This document shows positions 27,155 through 36,538 of a stretch of 64,000 nucleotides of DNA, piece after piece (the first letter of the stretch is position 1; each line of letters begins with the position of its first letter). Position numbers and translations under genes: made by a program. The notes beneath the pieces are model-generated. The model was not told where the DNA came from, did not search any database, and saw nothing but the letters and a program-made list of their open reading frames with translations. Origin of the DNA: Rhizobium sp. LC145 (GTDB lineage Bacteria; Pseudomonadota; Alphaproteobacteria; Rhizobiales; Rhizobiaceae); contig NZ_LBHV01000003.1 of the NCBI RefSeq assembly GCF_001005825.1, positions 310,001-374,000 of the forward strand, written 5' to 3'.

Positions 27155-28120
27155 CCCACCCAACCCGTCGAACAATGCGGTCGAAAGATAGCGTTCCGCA
27201 AACGAGGGGATAATGATGACGACGTTCTTGCCGGCATTTTCCTTCCGGCTGCCGACCTTGACGGCCGCCACGAGTGCTGCGCCCGATGAGATGCCGACCG
27301 GAACACCCTCGATCCTGGCGACCAGGCGTGCCATCTCCATGGCCTCCGCGCTGGTGACGGTGACGATCTCGTCATAGATCGTCGTATCGAGGATTTTCGG
27401 CGCAAATCCTGCCCCGATCCCCTGGATCTTGTGAGGGCCCGGCTGGCCGCCTGAAAGTACCGGTGATTCCTCCGGTTCGACGGCGATCACCTTGAGGTTC
27501 GGGTTGCGGTCTTTGAGAACCTGGCCGGCGCCGGTTATCGTACCGCCCGTCCCGATGCCGGAAACGAGGATGTCTATCTTGCCTTCGGTATCGTTCCAGA
27601 TCTCTTCCGCCGTCGTCCTGCGGTGGATGTCCGGGTTCGCCGGATTTTCGAACTGCTGCGGGATGATGGCGTCCGGCAGCGAGGAAACCAGCTCCTCGGC
27701 TTTCGCGATTGCGCCCTTCATGCCTTTGGCGCCCTCGGTCAGCACCAGTTCGGCGCCCAGCAGTGCCAGCATCTTGCGCCGTTCGATCGACATGGTTTCC
27801 GGCATCGTCAGGATGAGCTTGTAGCCTTTGGCGGCGGCCGTGAAGGCAAGCGCGATGCCGGTATTGCCGGAGGTCGGCTCGATCAGCGTCGTGCGGCCGG
27901 GTGCGATCCGGCCCTCGGCCTCCAGGCTCTCGATCATCGCCACGCCGATGCGGTCCTTCACCGAGGCGATCGGATTGAAGAATTCGAGCTTCGCCAAAAG
28001 ATGGGCCTTGACGCCCTTTTCCTTCGCCAGCTTGTCGAGCCGCACGATCGGCGTGTCGCCGATGGTTTCGGTAATGGAGGAATAGATGCGGCCGCGGCCC
28101 GGCTTCCTGGTCTCTGTCAT
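27152..28120 (-). CDS. cysK: Cysteine synthase A (O-acetylserine sulfhydrylase)
   Basis: 322 residues, PLP enzyme converting O-acetylserine and sulfide to cysteine. PLP-lysine motif [11 protein letters not shown] (Lys55), the substrate loop [12 protein letters not shown], the phosphate-binding [12 protein letters not shown] and the C-terminal GISSGAA are all present. Its stop codon is the edge of the heptamer array. It is convergent with comM. Confidence 0.95.
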   Translation of the reverse strand: MTETRKPGRGRIYSSITETIGDTPIVRLDKLAKEKGVKAHLLAKLEFFNPIASVKDRIGVAMIESLEAEGRIAPGRTTLIEPTSGNTGIALAFTAAAKGYKLILTMPETMSIERRKMLALLGAELVLTEGAKGMKGAIAKAEELVSSLPDAIIPQQFENPANPDIHRRTTAEEIWNDTEGKIDILVSGIGTGGTITGAGQVLKDRNPNLKVIAVEPEESPVLSGGQPGPHKIQGIGAGFAPKILDTTIYDEIVTVTSAEAMEMARLVARIEGVPVGISSGAALVAAVKVGSRKENAGKNVVIIIPSFAERYLSTALFDGLGG

Positions 28121-28219
28121 GACGGTCTCCCTCAGCTTCGTCGAAGAAACTAGAGCGTCTCATCGCTGAATGCCAGCGGGTCATCTGCCGCATGGAAACT
28201 GGGAAGATGGAAAACTCGG

Positions 28220-28684
28220 CTAGACGCCGGTCGAGCCGAAACCGCCGGCACCGCGTGTCGTCGTGCTCGCTTCGGTGGTCTCGGCAATGCGGGCCTGCAC
28301 CACGGGCGCGATCACCATCTGCGCAATGCGCATGCCGCGCGTGATGGTGAAATCCTCCTCGCCCAGATTGACGAGCAGCACCTTCACCTCGCCGCGATAA
28401 TCGCTGTCGATCGTGCCGGGCGTGTTGAGGCAGGTGATGCCGTGCTTGAAGGCAAGTCCGGAGCGGGGCCGCACCTGGGCCTCGAAACCGTCCGGAATCT
28501 CGAAGATGAAGCCGGTCGGCACCAGCGCCCGCTTCCCCGGCGGGATGATGGTCGGCCGGTCTTCGGCAACCGCCGCGCGCAGGTCCATGCCCGCGGCTCC
28601 CTTGGTCTCGTAGGAGGGGAGGTCGAGCCCCGCTCCATGCGGCAGACGGATGAGGTTGAGCGTGGGGCCGATGATATCGCGCAT
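28220..28684 (-). CDS. dut: Deoxyuridine 5'-triphosphate nucleotidohydrolase
   Basis: 154 residues, homotrimeric dUTPase that removes dUTP and makes dUMP for thymidylate synthesis. All five motifs are readable: AGMDLRAA (I), RPRSGLA (II), [11 protein letters not shown] with the catalytic Asp/Tyr (III), RIAQMVI (IV) and the glycine-rich tail [10 protein letters not shown] (V). It is upstream of cysK on the same strand (99-bp gap) and divergent from prfC. In related genomes it is often beside coaBC, which here is 10 kb away. Confidence 0.96.
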   Translation of the reverse strand: MRDIIGPTLNLIRLPHGAGLDLPSYETKGAAGMDLRAAVAEDRPTIIPPGKRALVPTGFIFEIPDGFEAQVRPRSGLAFKHGITCLNTPGTIDSDYRGEVKVLLVNLGEEDFTITRGMRIAQMVIAPVVQARIAETTEASTTTRGAGGFGSTGV

Positions 28685-28770
28685 GGAATCTCCCTGGTCT
28701 TCGGCAATCTCATTTGCATATCGGGCTTCAAATCGCTAGATACGCCGCGACCTAAAGGATTTTTATCGAC

Positions 28771-30354
28771 ATGGCCGAAAGTCTCGCCGAGGCGGTATCC
28801 CGCCGCCGCACATTCGCGATTATTGCCCATCCGGACGCGGGCAAGACCACGCTCACCGAAAAGCTGCTGCTGTTCGGCGGGGCGATCCAGCTCGCCGGCG
28901 AGGTGAAGGCGAAGAAAGACCGCATGCAGACCCGCTCCGACTGGATGAAGATCGAGCGGGAGCGCGGCATCTCGGTGGTGACCTCGGTCATGACGTTCGA
29001 ATATGACGGCAATGTCTTCAACATTCTCGATACGCCCGGCCACGAAGACTTCGCGGACGATACCTACCGCACGCTGACGGCAGTGGATGCGGCGGTGATG
29101 GTGATTGACGCGGCAAAAGGCATCGAACCGCGCACGCTGAAGCTGTTCGAAGTCTGCCGCATGCGCGATATCCCGATCATCACCTTCATCAACAAGATGG
29201 ACCGCGAAAGCCGCGATCCTTTCGAAATCCTGGATGAGGTGGAAGAAAAGCTGGCGCTCGATACGGCGCCGCTCACCTGGCCGATCGGCCGCTCGAAAAC
29301 CTTCTGCGGTTCCTACCACCTGGCGGACAACACCGTGCGGGGCTCGGATACCGAGGTGGAGGTCACCAAGGTCAACGGCCCGCAGAGCGTTGCGGACCGT
29401 CTTCCGGAAAACGAAAGGGCCGCCTTTATCGAGGAGGTGGAACTTGCGATGGAAGCCTGCCGGCCGTTCGATCGCCAGGCCTTCCTGGAAGGGCACATGA
29501 CGCCGGTCTTCTTCGGCTCGGCGCTGCGCAATTTCGGCGTCCGCGATCTCATCAACGCGCTTGGCGATTTCGCTCCGCCGCCGCGCGATCAGGTGGCGGA
29601 TATCCGCAAGGTTCATGCGTCCGAAGACAAGATGACGGCCTTCGTCTTCAAGATCCAGGCGAACATGGATCCGAACCACCGCGACCGCATCGCCTTTGCG
29701 CGCGTCTGCTCCGGCAAGCTGGAACGCGGTATGAAGGCGAGGCTTTCACGCACCGGCAAGCAGCTGGGTCTCACCGCGCCGCAATTCTTCTTCGCTTCGC
29801 AACGCCAGTTGGCGGACACGGCCTATGCGGGGGATGTGGTCGGCATCCCGAACCACGGAACGCTCCGGATCGGCGACACGCTGACCGAAGGCGAGCCGCT
29901 GGTCTTCCAGGGCGTGCCGAACTTCTCGCCGGAAATCCTGCGCCGCGTGCGGCTGGAGGATGCCATGAAGGCGAAGAAGCTCAAGGAAGCCCTGCAGCAG
30001 ATGGCGGAGGAGGGGGTCGTGCAGCTCTTCTCTCCGGAAGATGGCTCGCCCGCAATCGTCGGCGTCGTCGGCGCTCTGCAGCTGGACGTGTTGAAGGAAC
30101 GCCTGATGGCCGAATACGGCCTGCCGGTCTCCTTCGAAATGTCGCGCTTCTCCATCTGCCGCTGGATTTCGGCCGACCAGCCGGCCGAGCTCGAAAAGTT
30201 CCTGACCGTCAAGCGTGGCGATATCGCCCGTGATCTCGATGGCGATCCGGTGTTCCTGGCGCAGGATAGTTTCTCGCTGCGCTATGAGGCCGAGCGCTAC
30301 CCGGCGATCAGAATGGCCGCCATCAAGGAATATCACGTCGCCAAGGCGGCTTAG
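28771..30354 (+). CDS. prfC: Peptide chain release factor 3
   Basis: 527 residues, translational GTPase that recycles RF1/RF2. G-domain motifs: AHPDAGKTTLTE (G1, 19-30), DTPGHEDFADD (G3) and FINKMDRESRDP (G4). The RF3-specific region FSICRWISADQP lies in the C-terminal domain. A single gene, closed by a long hairpin at 30373-30412. Confidence 0.96.
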   Translation: MAESLAEAVSRRRTFAIIAHPDAGKTTLTEKLLLFGGAIQLAGEVKAKKDRMQTRSDWMKIERERGISVVTSVMTFEYDGNVFNILDTPGHEDFADDTYRTLTAVDAAVMVIDAAKGIEPRTLKLFEVCRMRDIPIITFINKMDRESRDPFEILDEVEEKLALDTAPLTWPIGRSKTFCGSYHLADNTVRGSDTEVEVTKVNGPQSVADRLPENERAAFIEEVELAMEACRPFDRQAFLEGHMTPVFFGSALRNFGVRDLINALGDFAPPPRDQVADIRKVHASEDKMTAFVFKIQANMDPNHRDRIAFARVCSGKLERGMKARLSRTGKQLGLTAPQFFFASQRQLADTAYAGDVVGIPNHGTLRIGDTLTEGEPLVFQGVPNFSPEILRRVRLEDAMKAKKLKEALQQMAEEGVVQLFSPEDGSPAIVGVVGALQLDVLKERLMAEYGLPVSFEMSRFSICRWISADQPAELEKFLTVKRGDIARDLDGDPVFLAQDSFSLRYEAERYPAIRMAAIKEYHVAKAA

Positions 30355-30372
30355 CGTCACGATAACATCAAT

Positions 30373-30416
30373 CCCCTCCCAAACCCCTCCCCTTTGTGGG
30401 GTTTGGGAGGGGTTCT
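30373..30416. terminator. Perfect 15-bp hairpin between convergent prfC and dehydratase gene
   Basis: 30373-30387 is exactly complementary to 30398-30412 with a ten-base loop and is followed by TTCTTT on the plus strand. It terminates prfC and perhaps the convergent gene. Its C/G-block composition resembles dispersed rhizobial intergenic palindromes. Confidence 0.8.
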
Positions 30417-30427
30417 TTCCGCCACTT

Positions 30428-31375
30428 TCAATCGAACTTGACTGCCGTCGTATTGGCGCCGCAGACGAGCACGCACACGCGCTCATCCGTGCCGGGCACG
30501 TACTTGCCCGAAAGCAGCGCAGCGAAAGCCGTGGCCCCGCCGGGCTCCGCGACGATGCGCGCGCCGGCCCAGAGCGCCTTCTGGGCGGCGAGGATCTCAT
30601 CGTCCGTCACCAGCACCGGCGGCTGAACGTATTTCTGCGCCAGCGGAAACATCAATTGGCCGATCTGCCTGGGAGCCAGCGAATCCGCCGCGATGCTGCC
30701 CGCCGGCGCATCCACGGGGCTGCCCGCCTTGAACGCCTCGTGAAGCGTCGGCGCGCCGTCGGGTTCTACGGCCACGATCTTCACGCGTCCGCGGAACCAG
30801 GCGGCAATGCCGCCGATCAGCCCGCCGCCGCCGACCGCGACCAGCAGCGTCGTCATATGCGGCAGATCGTCTTCGATTTCCTTGCCGAGCGTGCCTTGGC
30901 CGACGAGCGTTTCCACCTGGTCATAGGCATGGATGGCAAGCGCACCGCTTGTCGCCACATAAGTCTCGCTCGCCGCCAGCGCATCCGCATAACGGTCGCC
31001 GCCGATCACCAGATCCGCGCCATAGGAGCGGATGCGCTCCGCCTTGGCGGGTGAGGTGACGCTCGGCACGAAGATTTTCGCCGGCACGTCGAGCCGCATG
31101 GCAGCATAGGCAACCGCAGCGCCATGGTTGCCGCCCGATGCGGCGACCACGCCCGCCTCGGGAATCTCTCGGGTGAGCAGGCTCGTGAAGGCGCCGCGCG
31201 CCTTGAACGAGCCGGAATGCTGCATGAACTCGAGCTTCAAATCGACCTCGCGGGGCGCCGCCGCACCGAAATCCCGCATGTCGATGCGCATGATCGGCGT
31301 GTGGCGGATATGCGGGCGGATCAGCGTCTCGGCTTCGGCGATGCGTTCGGGGGAAAGGCTGGGGTCGATGGTCAT
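30428..31375 (-). CDS. Threonine/serine dehydratase-like PLP enzyme
   Basis: 315 residues, fold-type II PLP enzyme. PLP lysine in HSGSFKARGAF (Lys58), the SGGNHGAAVA loop (79-88) and the phosphate-binding glycine loop VGGGGLIGG (181-189) are intact. It lacks the C-terminal ACT-like regulatory domain of biosynthetic IlvA, so it resembles catabolic threonine/serine dehydratases, hydroxyaspartate dehydratase or serine racemase-like enzymes. Exact substrate not determined. Adjacent to, and co-directional with, a LysR regulator gene 45 bp upstream. Confidence 0.85.
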   Translation of the reverse strand: MTIDPSLSPERIAEAETLIRPHIRHTPIMRIDMRDFGAAAPREVDLKLEFMQHSGSFKARGAFTSLLTREIPEAGVVAASGGNHGAAVAYAAMRLDVPAKIFVPSVTSPAKAERIRSYGADLVIGGDRYADALAASETYVATSGALAIHAYDQVETLVGQGTLGKEIEDDLPHMTTLLVAVGGGGLIGGIAAWFRGRVKIVAVEPDGAPTLHEAFKAGSPVDAPAGSIAADSLAPRQIGQLMFPLAQKYVQPPVLVTDDEILAAQKALWAGARIVAEPGGATAFAALLSGKYVPGTDERVCVLVCGANTTAVKFD

Positions 31376-31420
31376 AGGGCCTCGCGGCTATGAGTGGGAT
31401 GCGATGAAGGATTTCTAGCT

Positions 31421-32317
31421 TTAGCCCTTGTCGAGCTTCTCGCAAAGGAATTCCACGACGGCTCTCACCGCGGGCAGTTGCCCCCGCCGATGCGGCATCA
31501 GAATGGTCGTCGTGATGCTTCCCGCAGTCCAGCCGGGCAGCAGTTGCGTAAGCTCCCCGGCGGCGATCGCATCGCAGCAAACCGATGTCGGCAGGCAGGC
31601 GATGCCAAGCCCGGCCGCGGCCGCCTTCAGCATCACGAAAGGCTCGTCCGCGCCCATGACCGGTTTCGGGGCGATCCGAACCTCTTCGCCATCCGCCGAT
31701 GTAAGACGCCACCCTAGGTCAGACAGGCCGCTGGTGATGGCGTCATGCTCTCCCAGCTCCTGCGGATGGGCAGGCGCCGCATGTCGCCGGAGATAATCCG
31801 GCGAGGCCACGACGAAGAAGGGATGAACCGCCAGCCTGCGCTGCACCAGCGTGGAGTCCGGCAGCGGAGCTTGATGGCTGCGAAGGGCGATGTCGAAGCC
31901 CTCCTGCACGATATCGACGAAGCGGTCCGTCACATGGATGAAAAGCTGCAGCTTCGGATAACGCCGCGCAAGTTCCGGCAGGTGAGGGGCGATCACGAAC
32001 TGCGCCGTCGGCACGGCGGCCGTCATCCGCACGGTGCCGCTCGGCTCGGCGAGATGCGTGCGCACCAGGCTCTCCGCCATTTCCGCCTCGATCATCGCCG
32101 CGCGTGCATGCTGGAAGAAATCCCGGCCGAGCTCCGTCAGTGAGAAGCTGCGGGAGGTGCGGTGGATCAGCCTTACTCCAAGTCGGCCCTCCAGTTCCGC
32201 CACGCGTTTGCTCACCGTCGATTTCGGAACGCCGAGCAGCCGCGCGGCGGCGGAAAAGCTACCGTTCTCCACTGCCTGGACGAAGAAGTGCAGGTCGTTG
32301 AGGTTGAGGCCGTACAT
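31421..32317 (-). CDS. LysR-family transcriptional regulator, divergent from a GST
   Basis: 298 residues. N-terminal winged helix-turn-helix (LNDLHFFVQAVENGSFSAAARLLGVPKSTVSKRVAELE) and a C-terminal periplasmic-binding-like effector domain. The sequence belongs to the CrgA/AaeR-like LysR subgroup. It is divergent from the GST gene at 32434, with a palindromic T-N11-A site between, so it most likely controls that gene and itself. Confidence 0.9.
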   Translation of the reverse strand: MYGLNLNDLHFFVQAVENGSFSAAARLLGVPKSTVSKRVAELEGRLGVRLIHRTSRSFSLTELGRDFFQHARAAMIEAEMAESLVRTHLAEPSGTVRMTAAVPTAQFVIAPHLPELARRYPKLQLFIHVTDRFVDIVQEGFDIALRSHQAPLPDSTLVQRRLAVHPFFVVASPDYLRRHAAPAHPQELGEHDAITSGLSDLGWRLTSADGEEVRIAPKPVMGADEPFVMLKAAAAGLGIACLPTSVCCDAIAAGELTQLLPGWTAGSITTTILMPHRRGQLPAVRAVVEFLCEKLDKG

Positions 32318-32341
32318 TCACCAGCTTCCATAAATGTAGAC

Positions 32342-32354
32342 TTTGCAATGCAAA
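32342..32354. promoter_or_regulatory. Candidate LysR box between the regulator and GST genes
   Basis: TTTGCA, A, TGCAAA is a perfect inverted repeat that fits the T-N11-A pattern of LysR-type operators. It lies 25 bp upstream of the LysR start and 80 bp upstream of the GST start, in the divergent promoter region. Confidence 0.5.
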
Positions 32355-32433
32355 TTCTCTGTCTAGCGATTTATCGTCCACGGAAACATATTCCCGGTGT
32401 CACCGCAGTTCAATATTGAAAGGAACGAAGACA

Positions 32434-33141
32434 ATGACACCGATCCTGTTTTATGGCGTGCCGGAAGGCTGCTCCTTCGGATCCATCGTCGCGCTGGAAT
32501 GGTCCGGCCTGCCCTACAGGCTGAACCGCATCGGCATGCCGGATGTGGTTTCGAGCGACGTTTACCGCCCCATCAACCCGGTGGGCGAGACGCCGTCCCT
32601 GATGCTGCCGGATGGTCGCCTGATGAGCGAGAGCATGGCGATCCTCAACCATATCGCCGCCCGTTCGGTCGAAAAGGGTTTCGGTTTCGCGCCGGGAACG
32701 GAGAAGTTCGACCGGCTGAACCAGATGCTCGCCTTCCTCAACACGAGCTTCTTCGGCGCCTTCAGCCCGCTCTGGTACACGGCCGAGCACGAGATGGAGC
32801 CGGCTCGCAAACAGGCCCTGCGGGACTACGGCATCGCCAATGTCGAAAAGGTGCATGCGACGCTCGAACGGCTGCTCTCCGGACGCCAATGGCTGCTCGG
32901 AGACGGCAAAAGCTTTGCGGATGCCTATTTCGCGGGGATCGCCCGCTGGAATGATTTCCACCAGGTCGTCGATCGGCGGAAGTTCCCGGCCCTCAACGCT
33001 CTCTACGAGCGCCTACAGGAAGATCCCGCGGTTCGTTTCGCCTGGGCCATTGAGCATCAGGAAGAGGCGAAGACCACCGGCGGGTTCCTCGGCCATGTAA
33101 GCCTTGATGAGGCGCTTGGCCAGGTGAAAAGCGCGGCCTGA
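32434..33141 (+). CDS. Glutathione S-transferase family protein
   Basis: 235 residues. Thioredoxin-like N-terminus ILFYGVPEGCSFGSIVALEWSG with Ser/Cys in the glutathione site, NPVGETPSLMLPDGRLMSESMAILNHIA (cis-Pro and the ES motif binding glutathione) and a helical C-terminal domain with WLLGDGKSFADAYFAGI. The ATG at 32434 follows AAGGAACG; a TTG six codons upstream is in frame but less likely. Presumably controlled by the divergent LysR protein. Confidence 0.88.
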   Translation: MTPILFYGVPEGCSFGSIVALEWSGLPYRLNRIGMPDVVSSDVYRPINPVGETPSLMLPDGRLMSESMAILNHIAARSVEKGFGFAPGTEKFDRLNQMLAFLNTSFFGAFSPLWYTAEHEMEPARKQALRDYGIANVEKVHATLERLLSGRQWLLGDGKSFADAYFAGIARWNDFHQVVDRRKFPALNALYERLQEDPAVRFAWAIEHQEEAKTTGGFLGHVSLDEALGQVKSAA

Positions 33142-33149
33142 TGATTGCG

Positions 33150-33179
33150 GCGATGCGCCCTCGCGTGGGGGCGCATCGC
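33150..33179. terminator. Bidirectional hairpin between convergent GST and choX
   Basis: GCGATGCGCCC (33150-33160) pairs perfectly with GGGCGCATCGC (33169-33179) across an eight-base loop. It lies 8 bp after the GST stop and 9 bp before the choX stop. No T run on either side. Confidence 0.6.
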
Positions 33180-33188
33180 GATATGTGG

Positions 33189-34139
33189 TTAAAGGCCGAG
33201 AGAAGCCTTCACGGCATCGGCTGCCGGCTTGCCGTCGAGAGTGGTGACGCCGGCAAGCCACGGTTCGATCGCCTGCGGATTGGCTTTCAGCCAGGCGGTC
33301 GCGGCAGCCTTGGCATCCTCGCCGCCGAGAATGGAGCCCATCAGCGCGTTTTCCATGCTGATATCGAATTTCAGGTTCTTGAACAGCGTCGCGGCATTGG
33401 GGCACTTCTCCGGCCAGCCGGTGCGCGCCAGCGTGAACACTTCCGCGCCGCCGAAATTCGGACCGAAATAGGCGTCTCCGCCGGAGAGATATTCGATCTG
33501 GAACTGCTCGTTCATCGGGTGCGGCGCCCAGGCGAGGAAGACCACGAACTCCCCGCTCTTCTCGGCACGCCCGACCTGCGCCAGCATCGCCTGCTCGCCC
33601 GATTCCACGAGTTCCCAGTCCTTCAGTCCGAAGTCGTTGGCGTCGATCATTTTCTGGATATTCGAGTTCGCCGGCGCGCCGGGCTCGATGCCGTAGATCT
33701 TGCTGCCGAACTCGTCGGCATGCTTCTGAAGATCGGCGAAATCCTTCACGCCCTTTTCCGCGACATAGGAGGGCACCGCGAGCGTGAACTTCGCGCCTTC
33801 GAGGTTCTTGGCAAGCACCTCGGCCGCCTTGGCGGCATTCAGGTCGTCGATGAACGCTTTCTGAGCCGGCATCCAGTTGCCGAGGAAGACGTCGATCTCC
33901 CCGTTCTTCATCGATTGGTAGCCGATCGGGACGGAGAGCGTCTTGACGTCCGGCTCGTAGCCGAGCGCGGTCAGGATGACGCTGGTCACGCCATTCGTGG
34001 CGGTGATGTCGGTCCAGCCGGGATCGGAAAGGCGAATGGTCTTGCAGGATGCGTCATCTGCCGCCGCGGCGGAGCCGATCGTCAAGGCGGAGAAGACAAT
34101 CCCGGCGGCAAGACGCCGGATTGCGGAAATTCCTGTCAT
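33189..34139 (-). CDS. choX: Choline ABC transporter substrate-binding protein
   Basis: 316 residues, exported (signal ending near SAAAADD at about 27). The segment LSDPGWTDITATNGVTSVILTALGYEPDVKTLSVPIGYQSMKNGEIDVFLGNW, split here by residues only slightly different from Sinorhizobium ChoX, marks the choline-specific branch of OpuAC-like proteins. Trp and Tyr residues for the quaternary amine cage are present. It would capture choline for betaine or phosphatidylcholine synthesis. The usual choW and choV genes are not downstream: the next gene is the convergent GST. It may work with a permease encoded elsewhere. Confidence 0.88.
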   Translation of the reverse strand: MTGISAIRRLAAGIVFSALTIGSAAAADDASCKTIRLSDPGWTDITATNGVTSVILTALGYEPDVKTLSVPIGYQSMKNGEIDVFLGNWMPAQKAFIDDLNAAKAAEVLAKNLEGAKFTLAVPSYVAEKGVKDFADLQKHADEFGSKIYGIEPGAPANSNIQKMIDANDFGLKDWELVESGEQAMLAQVGRAEKSGEFVVFLAWAPHPMNEQFQIEYLSGGDAYFGPNFGGAEVFTLARTGWPEKCPNAATLFKNLKFDISMENALMGSILGGEDAKAAATAWLKANPQAIEPWLAGVTTLDGKPAADAVKASLGL

Positions 34140-34239
34140 CGTATTTTCCCCTTCTTTGGCATTTGATGGCTTTATTGAACATCATTATCCTTTGCCATGT
34201 GAAGCTGGCTTTTTTCGATAGTTGCTCAAAGGATTCTTT

Positions 34240-35142
34240 ATGGCAGAGCCCGCCCTTGATCTTGGATGGATGCGCATCTTCGCTGAGGTCGGGCGCACTG
34301 GCAGCCTTTCGGCGGCAGCGGGGCTTCTCGGCCTGACGCAGCCTGCCGTCAGCTATCAGATACGCCGCATCGAGGAGCAGATGGGAGTGCGTCTGTTCAG
34401 GCGTCAGCATCGCGGCGTGGAAATGACGCCGGAGGGCGAGCGACTTTTCGATGTCGTCTCGCGCAGCGTCGGCGAGATCGATCAGCTTGCGCGCCGCTTC
34501 CGCAGCGAGACCGACCGTCCGGCGATCCGCCTGAGGACGGATTACGCCTTCTCCTCCCTCTGGCTCATCCCCCGCATGCACGGTTTTCGCCTGCTCTATC
34601 CGGATATGGATATCCAGATCGTCGCCACCCAGCGCATGGAGCGCGACCTTTCCGAGGATGGAGAGGTGGCCGTCGTCTTCGGCACGCGCGCGGATTACGG
34701 AAGGAACGGCATTCTCCTGCTGCCGGAAAAGGTCGTGCCGGTCTGCACGCGCGGATTTCTGGAGCGTCACGGCCCCTTCGACGGCGTGGCGGATCTCGCT
34801 CACGCTCGCCTCGTCCATCTCGATACCGCGTTTCCATCGCCCTGGCATGACTGGCGCAGCTATTTTGCGGCCCACGGCATCGACCGCGGCGTCCATGGCG
34901 GGCAGGGGGATATAAGCTTCAACACCTATTCGCTCGTCATTCAGGCGGCGATGGGAGAACAGGGGCTGGCGCTTGGCTGGATGGGCCTTGTCGATGCCCT
35001 TCTCGCCACCGGCATGCTGGCGAGGGCCGGTCCCGAGCTTGAGGCCGCAGATCGCGGCTATTGGCTGTTGCGTCCCGAGCGGCAGAACGTCCTGGGATCC
35101 TGGCTGAGCGGCTGGCTGATGACGGAAGCCGGCGTCGGTTGA
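34240..35142 (+). CDS. LysR-family regulator of the choline-sulfate-utilisation type
   Basis: 300 residues with an N-terminal LysR helix-turn-helix (LGWMRIFAEVGRTGSLSAAAGLLGLTQPAVSYQIRRIEEQ) and a GcvA-like effector domain. It is divergent from choX with 100 bp between the starts. The sequence and context match the LysR regulators found next to betC/choXWV operons, though betC itself (choline sulfatase) is not here. The ATG at 34240 has AAAGGA upstream. Confidence 0.85.
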   Translation: MAEPALDLGWMRIFAEVGRTGSLSAAAGLLGLTQPAVSYQIRRIEEQMGVRLFRRQHRGVEMTPEGERLFDVVSRSVGEIDQLARRFRSETDRPAIRLRTDYAFSSLWLIPRMHGFRLLYPDMDIQIVATQRMERDLSEDGEVAVVFGTRADYGRNGILLLPEKVVPVCTRGFLERHGPFDGVADLAHARLVHLDTAFPSPWHDWRSYFAAHGIDRGVHGGQGDISFNTYSLVIQAAMGEQGLALGWMGLVDALLATGMLARAGPELEAADRGYWLLRPERQNVLGSWLSGWLMTEAGVG

Positions 35143-35161
35143 GCCTCTTTGCCGATTGGTC

Positions 35162-36538
35162 CTAAGGCGCGGTCAGATCCTTCAGGAAGTCGTCGCACCA
35201 GCGCATCACATCGTGTTCGAGAAGATGGTCCATCATCCGCTTCCAGCGCGCCTGCCGCTCCTCGAGCGGCATATTGAGCCCGCGGGCGATGGCATGGGCG
35301 GTTCCCTCGATGTCGTAGGGGTTGACCAGCAATGCGCCCGTCAGCTCGCGTGCCGCGCCTGCAAAGCGTGAAAGAACCAGCACGCCGGGGTTTTCCGGGT
35401 CCTGGGCCGCGACATATTCCTTCGCCACCAGGTTCATCCCGTCGCGCAGCGGCGTCACCAGACCGACTTTCGCCATCCGGTAGAGCCCTGCCAGCACGGG
35501 CCTGCTGATCGAGCGGTTGATGTAGCGGATCGGCACCCAGTCGACGGCGCTGATGGCGCCGTTCACGCGGCCTGCCTGTTCGGCGACCGTGCGCTGCATC
35601 TGCTCGTATTCGGGCACCTCGGAGCGGGATTTGGGCGTGATCTGCAGATAGGTGACGCGATGCTGATGGGCGGGATTGGCCCTGATGAAGCGCTCGAAGG
35701 CATCGATGCGCTGCGTTATGCCCTTGGAATAGTCGAGCCGATCCACGCCGATGATGAGATCGCGCCCCTCGATGCTCTGGCGCGCCCGGCGAACCAGTGC
35801 ATTGTTGGCAGCCCTGCGGGCATAGTCCGCGAAGGCCGCCGTCTCTATGCTGATCGGATAGAAGCCGCCCCGGAAGGTTCGGCCGAAGGAGGATATCCTC
35901 CCGTCGCCGAGGGATTCGGCGATGCCTTCCCGCACCAGTCCCCCTTCGAAATTGGCAAGGTCGTGATCGGTCTGGAAACCGACGAGATCGTAACGGGAAA
36001 GCCCGCGCATGATCTCCTCGTGCACCGGCATGGTGAACAGCACGTCCGCCGGCGGCCAGGGGATGTGCAGGAAGAAGCCGATGCGATTCTTGAATCCCAT
36101 CTGCCTGAGCTCGGCGGCGAGCGGGATCATGTGGTAGTCATGCACCCAGATGACGTCGTCTTCCTTGAGCATAGGGGCAAGCCGCTGCGCGAAGAAACGG
36201 TTGACCCGGAAATAGCCCGCCATCTCCTTGCGCCCGTATTCGGCGAGATCCAGCCGGTAATGGCATATCGGCCAGAGCACGCGGTTGGCGAAACCGTGGT
36301 AATATTCCTCGACATCCGTATCGGTGAGGTCGGTCAGCGCGTAGGTGATGTTGCCGTGGGTCTGAAGCGACAGGGCTTCGGGTTCCCTGTCGCCGCTGGA
36401 TTTTCCGGACCATCCCATCCATATGCCGCCGCGTTCCCCGAGCGCCGCCTTCAGCGCCACGGCAAGCCCGCCGGCGGGCGCCGCGCCGCTCTTGTCGGGA
36501 ACGGTGACCCGGTTGGAAACGACGATCAGGCGGCTCAA
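35162..36538 (-). CDS. otsA: Alpha,alpha-trehalose-phosphate synthase (UDP-forming)
   Basis: 458 residues, GT20 glycosyltransferase joining UDP-glucose and glucose-6-phosphate to trehalose-6-phosphate. Conserved segments: SRLIVVSNRV, GGLAVALKAAL, VIWVHDYHMIPLAAELR, GVDRLDYSKGI and the donor-site GLVTPLRDGMNLVAKEYVA. TTG start at 36538 overlapping the otsB stop as TTGA, preceded by AGGAAAG. Coupled synthesis with OtsB makes trehalose for osmotic and desiccation protection. Confidence 0.95.
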   Translation of the reverse strand: MSRLIVVSNRVTVPDKSGAAPAGGLAVALKAALGERGGIWMGWSGKSSGDREPEALSLQTHGNITYALTDLTDTDVEEYYHGFANRVLWPICHYRLDLAEYGRKEMAGYFRVNRFFAQRLAPMLKEDDVIWVHDYHMIPLAAELRQMGFKNRIGFFLHIPWPPADVLFTMPVHEEIMRGLSRYDLVGFQTDHDLANFEGGLVREGIAESLGDGRISSFGRTFRGGFYPISIETAAFADYARRAANNALVRRARQSIEGRDLIIGVDRLDYSKGITQRIDAFERFIRANPAHQHRVTYLQITPKSRSEVPEYEQMQRTVAEQAGRVNGAISAVDWVPIRYINRSISRPVLAGLYRMAKVGLVTPLRDGMNLVAKEYVAAQDPENPGVLVLSRFAGAARELTGALLVNPYDIEGTAHAIARGLNMPLEERQARWKRMMDHLLEHDVMRWCDDFLKDLTAP

